Assembly (NCBI GenBank): GCA_964607575.1
Contig: CAZSLS010000138.1
Span: 1-18,343, forward strand
Reading direction: 5' to 3'
Source of the DNA: BS750m-G57 sp964607575
GTDB lineage: Bacteria; Planctomycetota; Phycisphaerae; SM23-33
Length of the DNA stretch: 18,343 bases
The position numbers were made by a program, and so were the translations under genes. Below are positions 15,419 to 18,343 of this stretch, one piece after another. The notes under the pieces were generated by a model, which saw nothing but the letters and a program-made list of their open reading frames with translations, had not been told where the DNA came from and ran no database searches. Position 1 is the first letter of the stretch. The number at the start of each line of letters is the position of its first letter.

Positions 15419-16093
15419 ATGTTAGCAATGGCTTTATCGCGAATAGAAGATCTCCTGTTGATGGCCCCCCCGCTGCTGCTTAGCTTGACCATCCACGAAT
15501 ACGCTCACGCGCGGGTGGCGTTGGCGTTCGGCGACCCGACGGCCTGCGGTATGGGGCGATGCACGCTGAACCCGCTGAAGCATCTGACGGTACTCGGTAC
15601 GCTGATGCTGCTGTTTTCCGGTATGATAGGGTGGGCAAAGCCGGTTCCGGTAACTCCTTACAACCTCCGCCCGCGTCGTTTGGGTTCGGCGGTGGTCTCG
15701 CTTGCCGGGCCGATGAGCAATCTGGCGCTGGCGTTTGTCTGTGGTCTGACACTATGGGGCGTACGAACCTCCGGAGTCGGGCAAACAGGCGGGGAATTCC
15801 TTGTCACCGCCAGCCACGTCATAATTTATACAATTGTCGCCAATCTCGGGCTGTGCGTTTTCAATCTCCTTCCTCTGTTCCCCCTGGACGGACATCACAT
15901 CCTGCGTGAAATACTGCCCGAGAGGCTGCAGCGCGGTTTCATGGCATGGCAGGTGAAATACGGCGTGGTGCTGCTGGCAACGCTGATATTCGCGCCGAGA
16001 GTACTCGAGAACGTGCTCCGCCGACCGGTTTTCGATCCTTTGCGCGAGTTGTTCGGGTATGTGATAGGCTATGCGCTGGGGTTATTACTCTGA
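15419..16093 (+). CDS. M50 (site-2 protease) family membrane metallopeptidase
   Basis: A 224-residue polytopic protein of the small soluble-PDZ-free class of M50 peptidases (FtsH-adjacent Rv/YwhC-like group). The zinc motif HEYAH (26-30) lies in the first helix: SLTIHEYAHARVALAFGD. The third ligand motif is NLLPLFPLDGHHIL (149-162), with Asp157. Between them lie ARPVPV-like GWAKPVPVTPYNL and SLAGPMSNLALA (94-105), both typical. About five membrane helices. No PDZ or CBS domain. Known M50 enzymes cut transmembrane segments, often in signalling; no partner substrate is visible here. ATG 15428 is a possible alternative, since GGAAG (15413-15417) touches the first ATG but is ten bases from the second. 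Confidence 0.9.
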   Translation: MLAMALSRIEDLLLMAPPLLLSLTIHEYAHARVALAFGDPTACGMGRCTLNPLKHLTVLGTLMLLFSGMIGWAKPVPVTPYNLRPRRLGSAVVSLAGPMSNLALAFVCGLTLWGVRTSGVGQTGGEFLVTASHVIIYTIVANLGLCVFNLLPLFPLDGHHILREILPERLQRGFMAWQVKYGVVLLATLIFAPRVLENVLRRPVFDPLRELFGYVIGYALGLLL

Positions 16094-16196
16094 GGTCGAA
16101 CCCGGGCGGAGCCGGCCGATTTCACGCGATTTCATTTTTTCCGGAACTATCGGGGCAGGTTGCACGTCTAAAGTTACGTTAATCGACCCACCGGAC

Positions 16197-16202
16197 AAGG
16201 AG
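16197..16202 (+). promoter_or_regulatory. Ribosome-binding site that fixes the start at 16209
   Basis: AAGGAG lies six bases before ATG 16209. The same frame is open back to 16071, overlapping the M50 gene, but no earlier start has a comparable site. Confidence 0.75.
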
Positions 16203-16208
16203 AGCCCA

Positions 16209-16754
16209 ATGGTGAACATAAGCGAACTCATCGGCGAGTTGAGGGAACATCTCACCGAATGCGACTTCAGCAATCACGCTAGCATTGTCATCGGACAAGG
16301 ACGCCCCACCACCGTGATTTCGACCAATGGAAAGACCTCTCCGAAACTCATCTGCGCGGTTGCATCTATCCCGTCCGACATTACCGACGCCAGGCAGGCC
16401 GGAAAGTTCATGCAGACGCTGCGACGCGGGCTGACGGGCCACTTCCGCGGATTCCCGCGCCCCAAACGCCTCGGTACATGCACGGTACTCCTGGGCGGTC
16501 GGAAACTGTGCAAGGCCCTCGAACCGCACAAATCGCAACTGATCGACCAGCGGGGCCTGCACGTTAACGTAATGCTGGGCACGGTCCTGGTCGATACCGA
16601 AACGTTCAGCACCAGGTCCGACATTACCTGGGGCCTGATGGACGTGGCGACGCCGTTCAGTAAAATCCAGTCAACCGTAGACAACTGGTGCGCCCGCTAT
16701 CGCCAACCGAGTCGCATGGTCCCAACCGGCGGGCGAGCACTGAAAATCGCTTAG
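16209..16754 (+). CDS. Hypothetical protein, 181 residues
   Basis: I do not recognise this protein. The start is decided by AAGGAG six bases upstream. It has no signal peptide or membrane helix, so it is probably cytoplasmic. Alternating hydrophobic strands are visible: ASIVIGQG (24-31), TTVIST, KLICAVASI (46-54), GTCTVLLGG (88-96) and VNVMLGTVLVDTE (119-131), with basic helical stretches between (QAGKFMQTLRRGL, FRGFPRPKR). An alpha/beta fold is likely. Codon use matches its neighbours. It starts 115 bases after the M50 gene and may share its transcript. It converges on araD with only 19 bases between the stops and no evident terminator. Confidence 0.8.
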   Translation: MVNISELIGELREHLTECDFSNHASIVIGQGRPTTVISTNGKTSPKLICAVASIPSDITDARQAGKFMQTLRRGLTGHFRGFPRPKRLGTCTVLLGGRKLCKALEPHKSQLIDQRGLHVNVMLGTVLVDTETFSTRSDITWGLMDVATPFSKIQSTVDNWCARYRQPSRMVPTGGRALKIA

Positions 16755-16773
16755 ACGGAACAATATCCAGCAG

Positions 16774-17478
16774 TCAACGGTTATCCTGTCCGTAGTATCT
16801 CTCGGTACCGTGTTTTCGGAGAAAGTGTCTGTTCAGCAGTTCGTCTGATATCCGTCCCGGGTATGGATTGATCTGTACCATCTTGGCGGCCAGGCGGGCA
16901 ATGTACTCCAGGATCACCGCACAATCGACGGCAGCATCGGGCGTATCGCCCCACGCAAACGGACCGTGACTGGCGACCAGCACGCCGGGGAAATGTTTGG
17001 GATCCAACTTCTCGATCGTGAAATGCTCGACTATCACTTTGCCCGTGTTGGCTTCGTATTTGTAATCTATTTCTTCGGCGGTCATCGCGCGAGTGCATGG
17101 AACCGGACCGTAGAAATAGTCGGCGTGCGTCGTACCGAACGGGTCGATGGCCTTGCGGGCCTGTGCCCATGCCGTTGCAAAGGCGCTGTGCGTGTGGACA
17201 ACTCCCCCGATCCCGTCAAACGCGCGATACAACTCCAGGTGGGTCGGGGTATCGCTGCTGGGCCGCAGCTCGCCCTCGACCACACTACCGTCTTCCAGAG
17301 AGACAACAACCATCTGCCTGGGGCGCATCTGGTCATAGGAGACGCCGGACGGCTTGATGACGACCAGGCCCGCATCGCGGTCGATCCCGCTTACGTTACC
17401 GAAAGTCTGTACGACCAGCCCCTCGTCCACCAACTTCAGATTGGCGTCGCACACCTGCTTTTTGAGTGTCTCAAGCAT
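16774..17478 (-). CDS. araD: L-ribulose-5-phosphate 4-epimerase
   Basis: A 234-residue class II aldolase/epimerase-family protein, the length of E. coli AraD. It interconverts L-ribulose 5-phosphate and D-xylulose 5-phosphate, the last step of L-arabinose (or L-ribulose) entry into the pentose phosphate pathway. Residues fall exactly at the E. coli numbers for the zinc site and catalysis: Asp76 in SSDTPTH, His95 and His97 in VVHTHS, His171 in ASHGPF, Asp120 and Tyr229. Substrate-binding GNVSG (27-31) and KPSGV (42-46) are present. It starts seven bases after the araB stop with AGGTGA upstream, so araBD form an operon. araA is not in the window. Confidence 0.96.
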   Translation of the reverse strand: MLETLKKQVCDANLKLVDEGLVVQTFGNVSGIDRDAGLVVIKPSGVSYDQMRPRQMVVVSLEDGSVVEGELRPSSDTPTHLELYRAFDGIGGVVHTHSAFATAWAQARKAIDPFGTTHADYFYGPVPCTRAMTAEEIDYKYEANTGKVIVEHFTIEKLDPKHFPGVLVASHGPFAWGDTPDAAVDCAVILEYIARLAAKMVQINPYPGRISDELLNRHFLRKHGTERYYGQDNR

Positions 17479-17485
17479 TATTCAG

Positions 17486-18343
17486 TCACCTGACCTTCGC
17501 GCGGATTTCAAGAAGCTGCTTCATTACGTTGTGACAGTTCCCCGACCACCCGTCCGTACCAAACGCATCGTGCAACTGGCGGTACAGGGCGTAAAGCTCC
17601 CGGTAGATCTTGTGGGCGGCGGGATTGGGTTTGAAGACCTTGGCCTTCAAGCCGGTCATCGCCTTCTGCGCAGCCCGCACGCTGGACCAACCGCCGGCGC
17701 GCGAACCTGCGACTACGGCGCCTGCGATCGCGGCGCCCAACGCACAAGTCTGTCCGGACCGCGAAATCTTCATCGGCCGGCCCGTGACGTCGGCGTATAT
17801 CTGCATTACCACCGGGTTCTTCTCGGCGATCCCGCCGCAGTTGACGACCTGTCGCACCTTGACACCGTACTCTTCGAGGCGATTGATTATCGTCAGCGCG
17901 CCGAAGGCGGTAGCTTCGACCAGCGCCCGGTAGATTTCAGCCGGAGTGGTGTAGAGGGTCTGTCCGAGTATCATGCCCGTCAACCGCTGGTCGACGAGTA
18001 TCGTGCGGTTTCCGTTATTCCAATCCAGCGCCACCAGCCCCGACTCACCGGGCTTGAGCTTCTTCATCCCGGCGGTCAGCGCCTCGTGGCTTCCGGCGGT
18101 CTTTCCGCCCGGTTGGATGTAGTTGACGAACCAGTTGAAGATGTCTCCGACGGCCGACTGCCCCGCCTCCAGGCCGATCGTACCGGGCATGACGCTGCCT
18201 TCCACCTGCCCGCACAGGCCCGGAATATCCGCCAGCGGTTTACGCGCGGGATGCACCATGATATCGCACGTGCTCGTACCGATTATCTTCACCAGCGTTC
18301 CGGGCCCGACACCGGCGCCAACCGCGCCCAGGTGGGCGTCGAA
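17486..18343 (-). CDS. araB: Ribulokinase, C-terminal half (5' end beyond window)
   Basis: The frame is open to the right edge: 285 residues, about half of a normal 560-residue AraB. It phosphorylates L-ribulose to L-ribulose 5-phosphate with ATP. It is a FGGY/ASKHA-fold kinase. Visible: FDAHLGAVGAGV at the edge, KIIGTSTCDIMV, the ribulokinase-type VEGSVMPGTIGLEAGQSAVGD, LDWNNGNRT, EATAFGALTIINRL and the ATP-site VNCGGIAEKNPVVMQIYADVTG, followed by CALGAAIAGAVVAG. The ATG-like start at 18292 sometimes called in this frame is internal (a GTG codon), since family sequence continues upstream. Followed by araD. Confidence 0.95.
   Translation of the reverse strand, partial: FDAHLGAVGAGVGPGTLVKIIGTSTCDIMVHPARKPLADIPGLCGQVEGSVMPGTIGLEAGQSAVGDIFNWFVNYIQPGGKTAGSHEALTAGMKKLKPGESGLVALDWNNGNRTILVDQRLTGMILGQTLYTTPAEIYRALVEATAFGALTIINRLEEYGVKVRQVVNCGGIAEKNPVVMQIYADVTGRPMKISRSGQTCALGAAIAGAVVAGSRAGGWSSVRAAQKAMTGLKAKVFKPNPAAHKIYRELYALYRQLHDAFGTDGWSGNCHNVMKQLLEIRAKVR

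Noticed and set aside
17486..18292. araB starting at 18292 as a complete short gene
   Set aside because: Ribulokinase sequence (FDAHLGAVGAGV) continues upstream in frame to the window edge, so the gene is cut by the window and not truncated.

Overview
The window looks like a chromosomal stretch of a Gram-negative planctomycete, most likely of the class Phycisphaerae. This is inferred from a PEP-CTERM surface protein, an oversized OstA/LptC-like envelope protein next to kdsC, an SGNH hydrolase fused to TPRs, and moderately high GC. I cannot assign a genus. No tRNA, rRNA, CRISPR array, transposase or phage gene was seen.

Layout. (1) 1-2199 (-): one long open frame that leaves the left edge, encoding a membrane-anchored SGNH/GDSL-like hydrolase with C-terminal TPRs. 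Divergent from it at 2375-4861 (+) is a three-gene unit of NodU/TobZ-type O-carbamoyltransferase, SxtJ-like membrane protein and tiny DUF5989 membrane protein, the same trio as sxtI-sxtJ-sxtK of saxitoxin clusters. (2) 5081-5749 (+): a PEP-CTERM protein with a Cys/Gln pair placed as in thioester domains, closed by a strong terminator. (3) 8470-5877 (-): a membrane LTA-synthase-like sulfatase-fold protein overlapping apt. (4) About 8480-11385: almost 3 kb with a single convincing CDS, a small degenerate receiver-like protein (9643-10083). It is followed 15 bases later by three tandem ~390-nt repeats (10098-11242). Sequence between the copies is largely diverged, but the same helices are preserved by compensatory changes. 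This is the most unusual element of the window: an apparently undescribed tandem array of structured RNAs with exposed CUCCUCCU loops.

(5) 15287-11386 (-): kdsC overlapping a 1118-residue OstA/LptC-like protein, an LPS (Kdo)/outer-membrane transport pair. (6) 15419-16754 (+): an M50 site-2-protease-family membrane peptidase and an unrecognised 181-residue protein. (7) 18343-16774 (-): araB (its 5' part lies beyond the window) and araD, for L-ribulose catabolism.

The genes are short, mostly unrelated operons. Envelope and cell-surface functions dominate: carbamoyltransferase cassette, PEP-CTERM protein, alkaline-phosphatase-superfamily transferase, Kdo/LPS genes and M50 peptidase. Purine salvage (apt) and pentose metabolism (araBD) are housekeeping or catabolic.
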